Source: Krasilnikovozyma curviuscula
Taxonomy: Eukaryota > Basidiomycota > Tremellomycetes > Cystofilobasidiales > Mrakiaceae
DNA: 64,000 nucleotides
NCBI GenBank assembly: GCA_014825775.1
Contig: MVAQ01000067.1
Coordinates: 1 to 64,000, forward strand
Direction: 5' to 3'
The position numbers and the translations under genes are program-made. This document shows positions 1-11,828 of the stretch, in pieces. The stretch's first letter is position 1. The number at the start of each line of letters is the position of its first letter. The notes under the pieces were generated by a model, which worked only from the letters and a program-made list of their open reading frames with translations, ran no database searches and was not told the origin of the DNA.

Positions 1-862
1 GGGGGAGGGGGAGAAGGGTGTAAGAATACCTTCTATATCGCTGTTGGGGAGTAAGTCACAAGAGGGGACTGAGAAGCCATTTTGCCTCCCTTTTTCAAAA
101 TGAGGCAACGAAAAACCAAACTGTCGAAAAAAATCGCAATCTTCCCGCTCTGAAAAAGTGCACACACACAGTCCTATCAACACAGATACATAGCAGACGT
201 CTCAGGAATACATTCAGACGCTTGGGTTGCATTTGGAAGGGGCAGGAGAGAAAACATTGGAGGTTTGGGCAGCGTCTGTCCCCAGACGCAAAAAAGCGAC
301 GGCGCACCAAATTTGCATCGAGCTCTGCAGATCCCTCATCAAGTCCCAAAAGAAGGGGTAATCCCACGCTCCATTGCGAAGGTCTGGCAGTGAAAGAAAA
401 AACAACATTAGCAGTCCTGCAGTATATCTCTCCCCCATCTTATTTCCCTGGTCGTATGTTTGCTCCTCAGCTTCTCTCTAGTGTGCTGATTGGCCACAGT
501 GTGCGAGGGGATATATGTTTTGAATTTAGAGACCCGGTGATTGCAGATCCCTGGCAAATTGAGCGCCACCGTCTCACAGCCGCCAGCAAGCGAACGGAAT
601 CACATTAAAAACAAATGAGCATATACAATGGGAAAATGCGGGTTGGTATAGCGTGAACGAGAGGGTATATGGGCTGAGTAGTGACTCAGAAGTACAAGGT
701 ATAGTCCTTTGATGAAAATGCAGAAGGGGTTACGCAGTCAAGCTAGCTTTTGTCCTAGCGCCGCTTCTGCAGATCCACAAGCCTGGAGTTCGCGGTGGTG
801 GCAGAGCAAGGAGGTAAGTAGTTGGTGCTGTTGTGCTGCAGGGTGCGTAAAGTGCCCCAACA
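1..862. other. Region downstream of BUB2, no supported gene
   Basis: This stretch lies 3' of the minus-strand BUB2 stop codon. Both strands carry short open frames. The only ATG-started one of note is on the minus strand from position 438: 74 codons with a hydrophobic N-terminus. None shows a recognisable domain or a convincing splice pattern. It may include the BUB2 3' untranslated region and the end of a gene beyond the left edge. Confidence 0.4.
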
Positions 863-2579
863 TCAGAGCCTAGGGTGATCTACCAGCTCCTGATACAAGT
901 CGTCCGGCAGATCTCTGACCAAGAGTACAGTCATCGCTACAATTTGTCGCGACTTCAGCGGAGGTAGCATCCGCAGGAGCTTCATTGGACTTGAGTTTCA
1001 GAATAATAAAACGGTGAGAAAGGAAAGTGGAAGGGCGGGAAAGCTGTAAGACTGACCTGGGACTTTCCATCAGCTCAGCTCTCATGAGAAGCAGCTGAGC
1101 TATCACACAGAGTACATTCAAATGCACACCATAAGCCAACAGAAAATCCCACAGATGAATAACTTGGTCCAGCCTGAGAACATAATGGCGAGGACAAGCG
1201 ATGATTAGCATGCAGGCATAATGGAGAGGACATTCGGGCCGCAAACTGAACTATTACTCACGGTGGTGTACAAGCGCAGAGGGTCATGACAGCTGACAAG
1301 AAGGAGTTAAGTAAAGAAACAGGGGATGAGAATCAAAGAGATAGGCTTCCAAATAAAAAAGCGAGGACCAACAAGGGAAAGCGTAGAGCTCGGCTGTGAG
1401 CTTTTTTGATCGCAGGTTGAGGTACAGTTCCTCATCGATGACATGAAGACATTTGTCAAGCAGCTGTTTAAGGAAAACAATTTGAAGAATCAGACAAGAA
1501 AGTCAGTGTAAGCAGGCAGCCGCAATGCAACGAGTAAGAGGAGGGAGGATACTGACTTTAAGACCGCGATGGACACCAACCAAATTCGGATCTACGTATG
1601 AGGGGCAGCACTCTTCAATGAACTTTGAGAAACAGTAGAAAGCTTCTATTTCTGATGGAAGAGTGTAGAGGAAAGGAGCTGCTAGGACATTCATTCCTGT
1701 TCTCGGAAGAGAAGGACTTCAGTTACGCGTGACACCGCTGAGTCGAGAGAAAAGGAAATCACCTTGAACATAAGTGAACGTATCTGTATTATACAGACCC
1801 ACAACACTTAGTGACGCTGTTGAGTGATACTACTTGACGGGATGTAACTCACGCTGATTCTTCCAAGCAAACGCATCCAATAGTCTCACAAGCATAGCTT
1901 CAGTAACCTTCGCTTTGAAATCTTGATCTGTAGCTAGCGTTCGAAATGCATCATTTCTGACTAGAAACACAGACCAAAACCGAGTTAGAGCTGGAGCTCA
2001 CAGATGATCTTGAGCGTGACTTACTTTTATCTCGTACGGCCGAAGGGCCTTTGCCAACCCATCCCAGGTACTGACTCGCATTCACGTCTTGTACCTGCAG
2101 CAAGATCTTCCATATAGTTGGCCGTAGGGACGGCCTTCCACCAGACTATCGAAATAAACCGCGTCAGTTTCAGGACATCCTCGTTCAAAAGTTAGTTGAA
2201 ATGAGAAAAAGACACAGACAGCTTCTAGTCTATCAGCTGGAATTCCATCAATTAGTACCGTATCTGTATAACAGGCGAAGCAAGCCAAGACATTCAGCCT
2301 CTTGTGACCCAGAATAACAGGGGTCGAAATGAACGTCACATTTGAGTTTCCTCAGGCTGTCGGCGATGTATTCCACTGATGACTTTCCTTTCCCTTTCCT
2401 GATATTTCTAGCTGATGGTTTACTGGGATGAGCCAAGAGGAAGGCGAGATTGTCGTACAGATCTGAGGAGGTTGATGAAACTGGTTTTGACATGGAAGAG
2501 GAAAGCCGTTGAATGAAACCATAGAGGATGAATAATCTGCTCGTTTTCTCTCACCTGATAACGAAGAAGAAGCACTCAT
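863..2579 (-). CDS. BUB2: Bub2-type TBC-domain GTPase-activating protein
   Basis: Bub2, with its partner Bfa1/Byr4, is the GAP for the Tem1/Spg1 GTPase at the spindle pole body and restrains mitotic exit or septation. I read eleven exons: 2555-2579, 2340-2480, 2220-2263, 2025-2145, 1853-1960, 1764-1784, 1557-1696, 1373-1463, 1262-1292, 1057-1173 and 863-989. They sum to 966 nt, a clean 321-residue protein close to the roughly 306 residues of yeast Bub2. The TBC motifs are visible: LRPTIWKILL, then IRNDAFR (the IxxDxxR arginine finger) and TFTYVQGMNVLAAPFLY, whose YVQ supplies the glutamine finger. These are followed by VHRGLKLLDKCL and WDFLLAYGVHLNVLCV. The arginine and glutamine fingers are both intact, so GAP activity is expected. 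The start at 2579 is chosen because the 25-nt first exon splices in frame. It diverges from the DUF1308 gene 131 bp away. Confidence 0.93.
1764..1784 (-). other. BUB2: 21-nt microexon of BUB2 with the TBC glutamine finger
   Basis: This exon is flanked by a CAG acceptor and a GTGATT donor on the minus strand. It encodes roughly TFTYVQ, the YxQ catalytic element of TBC GAPs. Skipping it would keep the frame (21 nt) but remove the catalytic glutamine. Confidence 0.8.
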
Positions 2580-2710
2580 CTCCCTAGGTGCTAGATATGT
2601 CGGGATAAAATTGTGAGCTCAAAGAGTACTTGGTCGTTCTGCGTCAACTTTGACGTTAACGCGATGCTGAAACCGACTCCCACCCACTGTTTCTCAGCTT
2701 GGAGGCGGGA
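2580..2710. promoter_or_regulatory. Divergent promoter between BUB2 and the DUF1308 gene
   Basis: Only 131 bp separate the two start codons, so the promoters must overlap or lie partly inside the 5' regions. No clear TATA box or named factor site is visible. Confidence 0.5.
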
Positions 2711-4571
2711 ATGCACCCACCAGACCCTGAATGGCTTCCAGTACTACACGAATCCCTTAGAAAACTCAAACTTGCTGTCCCTCTGGTCCAATGCCTCGCT
2801 TTCCCCGTCCCACCAGTCATAGACCTAAATCCCCCTCAAGACTCCCCTGTACTGGACAGACAGCCATTAGCAGGTGCTAAAAAGCTTGAGTCCATCATAT
2901 TGAAGGAGATAGCATATCTGGAGAAGGTCAGCCATTCTCCTTGGTGCTCACTCCTTTCCAAATCGGTCTGACTGGAATTCTCAAAAATCTATTCTGCCTC
3001 AGAGCATAGCCACAGCACATTCAGCGACCAATCCACCGGCTTCAAATGCATCGTACCTAATAGCAGTCATCGAGACTCTTCTTCAAGCAAAAACCCCCAT
3101 TATCGCGGTGCATCAGGCGTTTCCGGTAAAAGGATCGACCAAGAAGCAGCCCATTTTCAGACTCAGCAGTGGGGGCCGATCAACAGACAAGAAACAGAAA
3201 GGGAAGGAGAAGGAACGCATGACTGAGAAGGGGACTGATACCAAGGTCGATGTGGTTGCAGACGGTGGGGCTCTGTGGATAAGAACTGTCGGGCTCAGCA
3301 ACAGAAGACTCTTATTCGGGTTCGTGGAACAGGATTCATATTTAAATTCTGACTCTTCAGGTTCAGAAGAATCTTCATCTTCACTTTCGCGGTCTCCAAA
3401 GTCACCATTCGCAAAACCGAACCATCTCACAACAAGCTTGCACAAATGCGTTCATCAGCTTATGGCAGCAGCAACAGCAAATGGTAACGGTTCAACTCCA
3501 AGACTTCAACTACACTTACCCAAAATTAGACCTGGTCAGGATGGTGACGAAAAAGATGGGAGGGTTGGCAGGACGGTCGAAGAGTTAATGGAATTAGGAG
3601 TTGATGTTATTTTGGGTGACAGAAACTTGATATCAAGTCTTCCAGCTCTTCCGAAAAGACTCCAATACCAACTCTTCCCTGAAAAATCCACCTTCCGCCC
3701 CACGAAAAATCTCAATCTCGATCTGTCTCTACTGGTCGCGTTGACTTCCAGTATCTGCCACAGCCCCTGTGAGTAACCAGCAATAAATTAGTCAAACCCA
3801 AATTGCATCTTAGCTTAAGTCATCTCGAATTCTTGAATTTAAGTGCCTTTGTCGTATGATGAAGCGAGACACCGCTACGCGCCTGTGGTTCGGAAGTGGA
3901 ATCGAGATGGTACAAGACGAGATGATGAATCTATTAAAGCTCTGGGTGGACAGGAACAATCACGAGCATTGGCAATCCAGCTTCTGGCTGAAATGGCGGA
4001 TCCTCTGATATCAGAGATTGTGGGCCAGTATCGCGCCGCTGGCGAAGCGCCGCCTGAGCTGTGGACAACTCGAGAAGCAATGTTGAGGTTCCACCAGATC
4101 ATTGATAAGATTGGGGGAGATGATGAGAAGAGACGTTCCAAAGCGCTATTTGAACGCGGTTCGGCGAATTTGTTTTGGAAAGGGTCGAGATATGAAGATA
4201 CGCTGAGAGACGAAGAGAAGGAAATGATTGGGTTTGTGAGGATCTTTGAAAATGGTGGGCTGAAACAACAGCTTCCGTTAACAACTTCATCGGCAGGTTC
4301 AACTGCAACTGCCCCATTCGGGTCTCTTCACTCATCCATTCTACACCTTCAGAATTCTACAAACCTCGCACCTTCTCTTACACCACACACCGTTGCGTCT
4401 CTTTTAGAAGGAGCGAAGTCGTGCTTCACAACAGTTTCGGCCAACAGAGCTTCTCTGAGAAGTCTTTGGAGGGAATTGACCGATCCAACGCTGGGGGTCA
4501 AGCCAGGTGACGAGGCGATGGCATCTGTTTGGGTAGTGGAACCACGTTCCTTAGCAGAAGGTCTTGCTTGA
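2711..4571 (+). CDS. DUF1308 family protein (C7orf25/UPF0415-like)
   Basis: Three exons, 2711-2926, 3003-3768 and 3844-4571, total 1710 nt and give a 569-residue protein. The signature is KVDVVADGGALWIR in the middle, which matches the DUF1308 core (human C7orf25 type). The C-terminal half contains a conserved-looking ELGVDVILGDRNLISSL segment, and that position in the family is thought to be a PIN-like nuclease fold. Function is not established in the family, so I give none. A serine- and acid-rich low-complexity insertion follows the core motif. The start at 2711 is the first ATG in the exon frame; the upstream ATG at 2663 is in another frame. It converges on RPN6 with 95 bp between stop codons. 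Confidence 0.8.
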
Positions 4572-4666
4572 TATGAGAAACATATTCAAGAGGTTCGGTC
4601 GCATTTTGCGCAATATTCTTTCTTTGGTTCTAGCCAGAAAAACAGTCGCATCGTCACAAACAGAGC

Positions 4667-6625
4667 TCAAGTCAATCTCGTTGCCTTCTCGTACAATGAA
4701 TCAACAACTCCTCCGATATTCTCGATAGTCTCGAGAGTGAACGTAAACATGTCCTTAATATTCAAAAACCAGTCTGTCAGCGAAGGTTGGAAGGATCTAT
4801 AGAGTGAAATCGAGCGTGGCTCACATCTTTTTCTTCCTCCTCAAACACTACTAAACATCCAGTTCCTTGGTCCAGAACTCCACTGAATTCCTTGTCTAGA
4901 ATCATCTGACTCAGTCTAGGGATTGACGCAGCAGAGGCCAAATTGTTAGCTACAGGATCACGTATTTTCTAAAGGTCTTGTACCCACTTCGTTTCGACGC
5001 TTTGAACAGGTTGTCCAACCTTCTCAGCAACGAAAGATATCTCAATTCTGGAGTACGGTTCGATAACTCTGAGCAAATTCTGAGAGAGTAGAGTGTCGTA
5101 GAGCTGGGAGAGGTGCGACCTGATGATTGGATCATTTGACAATTCTGCGAAATAGCCAAAAAAAAAAAAAAATCAGACATCGTAACACACATAAAAAAGT
5201 AAGATAGAAACAGACGAACCTTCTTTGTATTCACGTAAGACGGTTTGGAATTCGTCTAAGCTTCTATCCTGATGCGCTTTTGCAATGGCCTTCATAGCTT
5301 CAATCTGCTTACCACCACCGTTGGAGAGTTTTGATGTGATAAGAGTTGGGACATCTTGTGACTATGAATGCGAAACACAGAAAGAAATCTGTGAGTTGAA
5401 AAACACCGGAGGGAAGCTTGGGAGAAAAATACGTACGGTGTTCAGCATAATCTTACACAGCAGCATGTATTTGATCGCTTTTATACTCTTCGGATCTTTC
5501 ACTCCTCCAGGAAGAGAAGTCGAATAGCCTTCAAAAGTTTCAAAGAAGTACGAGTAGCTATTCCACAAAACACAGCGTTCAGATTGAGAAGCTCATATTC
5601 GAAGGACAATTGGCAAAGACTCACGCAGTTTTGTAATCTTTATCTTCAGCGTGCAAGATGCCCGACTGCATATCCAGTTGAGCTTGAAGAAGAGGTGGAC
5701 AGTAGATGGAGTTGGCAGCCGTTCGAGCAGCCGTAAGAGCAGCCTTCGCTTTCGCCCAGTTGGAGGTTTCAGCATTCGCTCGTGAATCAAGCAGGTGGAC
5801 TTCTGTCAAGACCATCTTATCATCCAGTCTCTTAAGCTCTATCAGAAGACCGGCCAAAAGAGTAAGCGCTTCTCTGTAAGACTTCGAGTCAATCAATCTG
5901 AGAGAACATGCGAACTCGGTCAATAACCTGAATAGAAATATAGGTTTCTTTCCAAATGCTGTTCACTCACAACCCAGCGAGTTTGGTGTCGAGAGATTGA
6001 CGAAGGAAGACTCGTTTTTCCTTCGCGGCCCAGGCGATATTGTCCTTTGTGCACTGAATCTGAGTAGAAGCTGATCCTGGAATGTCCGAGAAGATATCAA
6101 GAAGTGTCCGAACTGAGAAAGGAAAGAGATTCAATACTGATTCTCTTCATATAACGAGATAACTCCCAGCGAGGTGCGAGAATGCTCACTCAGTTTCGCA
6201 GCTTTAGCTTTGGCAGTGGCCGTTATGAATCCCCTAGACTTTGTTATGAGTTCGGCTAGGGAGTTTGCGTTCCTTATTGTCATGGTTGTTGAGGAAATAG
6301 TCAGCGATCTTAACATGAAATACTGGACAGGAAGTCGGATACTCACTGTTCTGATTTGTAGAGGTTAGCCAAAGCAAGTAAAGCCTCTTCCTGATCATGA
6401 AGCTCATCCTCGTCAACTATATTATCATCCCATCATTTGTGTGAGATAGAAAGAAGGAACAGCAGTGGGAAAATCAGCAAGCATGCCACGGCTCAGCGGT
6501 GATGGGGACTTACAGGAAGCCTGAGCGAGGACCTGGAGGAACCTGTCTTCAGCCTGCCTAGGGTCAGTTCCTAAAAGCTTCTTCCCCTCTTCTAGTACTG
6601 CACTCGAGTCTACTGCGTTGGCCAT
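4667..6625 (-). CDS. RPN6: 26S proteasome lid subunit Rpn6
   Basis: Rpn6 (PSMD11) is a PCI-domain scaffold of the 19S lid that clamps lid, base and core particle together. The N-terminus [18 protein letters not shown] and the helical repeats containing [20 protein letters not shown] and [17 protein letters not shown] are characteristic. The C-terminal PCI part reads [20 protein letters not shown] and [19 protein letters not shown], followed by [13 protein letters not shown] and the stop codon at 4667. The gene has many short introns; one contains a 15-nt A tract near 5159-5173, which is a polypyrimidine run on the coding strand. The start at 6625 has the usual Rpn6 N-terminus. It lies head to head with RPN7, with 190 bp between start codons. 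Confidence 0.95.
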
Positions 6626-6815
6626 ACTTAATTCTGAGGTGAAATTTGTAGGATTTGGTTGTAAGCAAGGACGTTCGCGCCAGCTTCCAGCACGACTTGC
6701 CAGAAAACCAGAATCAAGTTGACTTTTGTCCACCACTCGCCTTTTCTAATTCTTTCCCACTCTCTAGACAAATCTCTTCATACCTCAACCAGGTTAGGAA
6801 GAAACTCGAAGAGCA
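6626..6815. promoter_or_regulatory. Bidirectional promoter of RPN6 and RPN7
   Basis: These 190 bp separate the start codons of two proteasome lid genes. I looked for the yeast Rpn4 site (PACE, GGTGGCAAA) and found only an imperfect form, GGTGGACAAA on the minus strand near 6727-6736, with one extra base. A CT-rich tract runs towards RPN7. Confidence 0.6.
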
Positions 6816-8802
6816 ATGTCAGACTCGAAAACGAAGGACGAGAAAAAGAAGGATGCAGCTCCAGACGGGGATGAAGAAGCACCTCTACCCATTCCAAACC
6901 TCAAGCTAGCTCAGCACTATTTCGTTCTCTCAAATGACAAAGTACCTGATTTGCACAAACAGGCTGTAGCAGATCTTATAGAAGGCATCAAGGAGGATGG
7001 TAAGTAGCTTCACTGAATCAATAAAGATGCAAGTTCGTTCTGCCGGTGATGTTGGATCTAGTTACAATCTGGTTTCTCCATGGGCCTGACACAAACAAGA
7101 GATTGAACAAGATCACTTACGTTTTGGTTCTATGCTTATTGTACTCAGAAATGGCTCCTTACCTATCGCTGCTCCTCTCAACAAACCCGACCCTTCTTAC
7201 TTCCAACACCTCAGAACCACTGCAACCCCTTTTAGAATCGCTTCAGTCCAAGAACAAAACGAAGCTGGAAGAGTTAGATGTGAAGTTGAAGGAAGCTGAG
7301 ACGAACGATGGAGAGATGGAAGTCAGTGATATCTTGAGGCAGAAAGCAGCATACTACACGAAGATTGGAGACAAAGTGAGTGACACGAAGAGCCCCCCAA
7401 CATGTCGTAAATCAGCATTTTTTACTTATGGGTTTTACTTGTCTGTAGGAGAAATGCTTGGAAGCTTTAGCTTTGGCAAAAACGAAGACTCCTGGTCTCG
7501 GTGCGAGAATCGACATTGTCATGACCATCATCAGAGTCGGCTTCTTCTTCAACGACAACGAAATTGTTTCGACCAATTTACCTGTTGCTTCTGCGTGAGT
7601 GATTTTGGTTTCCTTGCTATTTTCTTCATGCGCTATGTCCGTTCTGAAATGTCCCACTCTCGTCCCTTTAATCCAGGCTGATCGATGAAGGAGGAGATTA
7701 CGATCGTCGAAACCGACTGAAAGTTTACCAAGGGTACCATCTTTTTTCTATCCGAGACTTCAAGAAGGGAGGTCAGCTCATGGTGGAAGCATTGAGCACG
7801 TTCACTGCGAGCGAGTTGATGCCCTATGAGGAGTTTGTCGAGTTGACTGTCATAGGCAGCATGGTCTGGATGGAGCGAGGTGAGGTCAAAGAAAAGGTAT
7901 GTTTGTTTTTGTGAACGCTTTGGAACTGACGGTTGTTCCGGTCTTGCGCTTTGCGCTTTGAGTGAAATTTAAAGCTGACCTTAATATTTGTGTTTCGAAT
8001 CGCCAGCTCATCAACTCTCCTGAAGTGAGACAGTTGTTCCCTGACCATCCTCAGCTGGAAGAATATACAACCTCACTCTACAACGTCGAATACTCGAAGT
8101 TCTTCCTCGCACTCGGTATGTCTCAATCTCACCGTCTGCTGTATCGTGGACCTCTCTCACTTTCTTATTTTCTTTCTTTTTCCTTCTTTTCTCTTTTTTT
8201 ATACCTAATACTCCTGGTTCTCCAGCTCAACTTGAAGAGACAAAACTCATCCCATCGCGCCTTCTCTCACCTCACTACAAATTCTATGTCCGCGAAATGA
8301 GAATCAAAGCGTACTCCCAGCTACTGGAAAGCTACCAAAGCTTGACACTGGAGAGCATGTGTAGGGCATTTGGTGTTAGCTCAGAGTTTATGGATGCGTA
8401 AGTTTGATGTTTTCTCCTGTTTACGGCGCCTTGCAATACTGTCTCGTTCCTGTCAAGCTGAGCTGACCAATTTTCTTTTGTCTCATCGTGGTTTCTACAG
8501 AGACTTATCGAAACTCATCGCTGCTGGAAGATTGAATTGCACGATTGACCAAGTCCATGGCATTGTGGAAACCAATCGAAAAGATTCGAAGAATGCCCAA
8601 TATGAGCTGGTTGTCAAACAGGGCGATTTGCTGCTGAACTGTACGTTCAAACTTCACCTCTATTCCCATCACATTCCCCTTTCCTTTTCAATTACTATCA
8701 ATTACTACAAATGAGTGAAACAACAAACTGACTCTCCTTTTGGTCACTGTTCCACCATTTTCTCTGACAGCGTTGTCGAAGTTGAGCAAGGTCATTGGAT
8801 AG
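6816..8802 (+). CDS. RPN7: 26S proteasome lid subunit Rpn7
   Basis: Rpn7 (PSMD6) is a PCI-domain subunit of the 19S lid. Exons carry the family core: [15 protein letters not shown] at the N-terminus, then [19 protein letters not shown] and [14 protein letters not shown]. The signature [15 protein letters not shown] and YLSLRDFKKG-like segment (here [19 protein letters not shown]) follow. The PCI region includes [49 protein letters not shown] and [18 protein letters not shown]. It ends [16 protein letters not shown] at 8802. A basic, acidic-rich leader ([16 protein letters not shown]) precedes the conserved part, as in orthologues. It has several introns of about 50-110 nt and shares its upstream region with RPN6. 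Confidence 0.95.
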
Positions 8803-9562
8803 CGTTGAGTAGTAGCACCGATAGGCAATATGAGAGCATTTTTCTACAGAACATCGCACTCACATGACAGCACATATTTCCAAAAAGCACTCTTTGTGAC
8901 TAGCTTAGTCCTTGTGTCACCGATCTCCGTCATTTGCAATCTGAGTTTGAGATTACCTCGTCGCGGAGCGCTCTCTCGGCGGTATCTCTGGCCTGCACCC
9001 CCACCACTTTCCTGAGGAGAGAGAGAAGGAGATGACTTCCTGCTGGAGCGGTTCGAGGGGCTCATATAGAACGAGCATAGAACGCGCAGAGCTAGAACCA
9101 GAGCAGCGTTCTATTCGGAGGGGCGAGTTACGATCGCGCAGTCGACCACTTATTCATGCGAGTGGACATCTTCTGGGGCTGTCGTTCCTCGTCCTGGAGC
9201 CCTTGCATGAACGTGTGCCAGCTGTCGGTGCGTGGTGCCCTCCCCTGCCCTCAGTGCGGCTGCGCAGAACCCGTGGTTGGGAAGCGATTTCGCACCGCGC
9301 TCCCAGCCTGGTGCGTCCCCCCACGGCCAGCACTGCGCGCCCTGCCTCGCCATAAGGCAATTGGAGACGCCCCTCTGCCGGAGGGGTGCCAGTGCGGGAG
9401 GGAGGAGGTGCCGAAGATAGGCAGGAGGGCCCTTGTGGTTGGAATCGAGAGAAATGGGACGGTGAGACATTTTTTGCCTGTCTGGCCATGCCATGCGGTC
9501 CCATTAGGCAGGGTCGTCGAGGCATGCGTTCTGCGAGGACAGGGCTGCTGTGGGAACCAATG
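8803..9562. other. GC-rich gap between RPN7 and the MedA-like gene
   Basis: This includes the RPN7 3' region and probably the promoter of the next gene. From about 9130 onwards the sequence is clearly richer in G+C than its surroundings. Several long open frames therefore overlap on both strands, but most lack an ATG start and none shows a domain; I regard them as composition artefacts. A perfect six-base stem with extra pairs (CCCCTC at 9370-9375 with GAGGGG at 9381-9386) could form a hairpin. Confidence 0.5.
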
Positions 9563-10624
9563 CACCTTCTCGCCTTGTCTTCTCTGCTTCCTTACCGAAA
9601 GATCCTGAGCCGGGTTACTTGCAAAAAGGTCAGCGCAAAATCCTGCGAAAATTGGGCTCCGGCGGTGTGTGTTGAGTTTCAGTTGGAATCCCCTTTCCCT
9701 GCGCTGCTTTCGGCTGGCTACCCTCCCAACCCCCACCGTCCCACCAGACAGCATACCTTCAAGACCGTCTAGAATCACCGAGAGCCGGTGTTCAGTGCCC
9801 GTAGAGCCAGCATACCCCCCAGGTTCACAGCTTCCAAAGCGATAGAAACGAGCAGGAATTCCATTTTGGATCTTCTATTCACCTCTCGCCCTGCTTGCAC
9901 CCTATACCCTTAGCCCCATAAGCCCCAGCTCAGGAACAAGGTCTCTCTTTCGTCGTTGATCGCCAAAGGAGGTCTCCCTGCAACCCAAGCTCCCCCCTTA
10001 CACTTCGTCAAGACTCTCCACCTACCGCCAGGGAAAAAAACCCTAGAGGCCACGCAATATCGACACCCTTCGCCGAAACAGGACCTCTGTTCCACCAGCA
10101 ACAACGGCTCCGTCACTTCTTACCGCTCGAACTCTTGGAGGCAAGTGAGAAGGAGGCGGTTTCATTCCCTTTTTCCTTTAGAAGAAAAGGGTTTCTTAAA
10201 ACCGCAGAAGCTCCTTGCTGAAGGCAGCGAATCCAAAAGGTGAGCTGTGTGCTTCGTTCTTCGTCTCGCTCCTTGCACTTTGGTCTATCAGAACACCCGG
10301 CTGTGCTATTCTGAGCTGGTGGGACAAGAGACGGGAAAAACAAATGTGGAAGTGATCATCTCGCAACCAGCTGGGAGCTGCCCGATCGCCCCGCGAGCAT
10401 GAGGTTTTCTCATAAATCGGGGGTACGGAATGGCCCCTTTCAAAAGGCTGTAGTTCTCTAGTATCCTCCATTGCGACAGCTGTTTTGTCTCGCACAAATA
10501 GAGGAGGAGCCTCGTCGAAATGTTTACAGCGGGGCGTCATATTTTATTTTTTCTTTGGGGGCGACTTTTGTTTTCGACTTTTTTCCTAAGACGTCTGGTT
10601 CCAACCACGATACTGATACCTCAA
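9563..10624 (+). promoter_or_regulatory. Probable long 5' leader of the MedA-like gene, with an intron
   Basis: No ATG occurs from 9563 to 10239 (677 nt; about ten expected by chance). A good donor, GTGAGC at 10240, and a pyrimidine-rich acceptor ending at 10590 define a 351-nt intron. After splicing, the next ATG is the one at 10625, which has A at -3 and G at +4. This is how a transcribed leader protected from upstream starts would look. The transcription start is not visible. Confidence 0.5.
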
Positions 10625-11785
10625 ATGGCGCTTCGTTAGCCTTTATACCACCCTTTTTCTCAATAATATAAAACCCCTTCGTCGAATCAGCTACTGTGGC
10701 TTCCTTCACACCCACAACTCAGCACCCAGGTCAAGTGGCGACGGACTTGCTACCTCCCACTCACCAGCTCCCACTCTCAACGCCTTCTCAATCACCCAAA
10801 GACGCATCCAACGCATTCTTCGAGCCGTATCGACATAGATCTCAATCTGGTGGTTCAGAAACCGAAGGCGGTCAGCAGATAGATCCAAACGCCTTCACTT
10901 ACAACCCCCACACCTCCCATCTCTCTACTGCCAACTTTACTCGATCACAGTATAACGCAGAACTCTCTCCTCCATCATCTTTATCTTCAGCGTTCGTTTT
11001 TTCATTTTTTTTTTTACCTCAAATGGTCTTTGCGAATTGCCACCGGTTACTCACCCGTCAACTGCGTTTTTTTTTTTCTTTCGTTTCTTTAGCATTGAAG
11101 ACTCGCAGTCTCATGTCGCAGGCGGGGAGGGATACTTTCCTTCCTCGCCATACCCTAATGCCCATGTATCCAACCAGAGCTTAGGGGACCAGACCTCACA
11201 GTTCATGTACACGCCTGCTGAATCTATGGATAGTCAACCAGCTTCTCAACAACAACAACAAATGCAACCTCCTCCTCCACAATCACAGCAACAATCCGTT
11301 CAGCAGTATACAGACGTCCCCCCTCCTGCTCAGCAGCAGTATGCCGAAGCGCCTTCTCCCGCCCATATCACCATGAGCAGATCGAGATCTAACTCTCAGC
11401 CTTTCAGGCCTGAAGCTGCTGGTCGACATCGCCAAAATCTGTCACTCTCCATCGGCAACTTGCAGCCACCACAAAGAGGGTTCCCAATCTCTCCAACGCA
11501 AGGTACCAACATGGCGTCTCACCCTGCTTCTCCTGGTTCGGCTCTCATGCCGTCTCAGTTCCCAATGAACTCTCAAGCACCGAACGCACAGATGCAAGGC
11601 CAGCTGTCCAGTCCTGGTCCAGCAACTCTCCCAACTCCAGAGTACTTTTCGCCTGGTATTCAACACGCTGCTTCTCAGGGCAGCTATTTCAACAATGAGC
11701 GATACGAGTACTTCCCAAGCCCTCATCTTCAACAACTTGCGAACCAACAACTGTCAGACCAGTACAGTCCAGCATTGCAGCAACC

Positions 11786-11828
<43 letters not shown>

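Noticed and set aside
222..608. Plus-strand open frame of 128 codons near the left edge
   Set aside because: It opens with TTG, has no domain or splice support, and overlaps minus-strand frames of similar length.
6727..6736. Rpn4/PACE-like element in the RPN6-RPN7 promoter
   Set aside because: The minus strand reads GGTGGACAAA, with an extra base against the yeast element, and RPT3 lacks any match. Basidiomycete proteasome genes are not known to use it, so I do not list it as a site.
9049..9058. GGTTCGAGG, a tRNA T-arm-like string
   Set aside because: No matching acceptor stem, D-arm or anticodon arm could be found around it. No tRNA gene is supported anywhere in the window.
9251..9778. Long minus-strand open frame of 175 codons
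   Set aside because: It opens with GTG rather than ATG, shows no domain, and overlaps other long frames on both strands in a GC-rich stretch. Most likely a composition effect.
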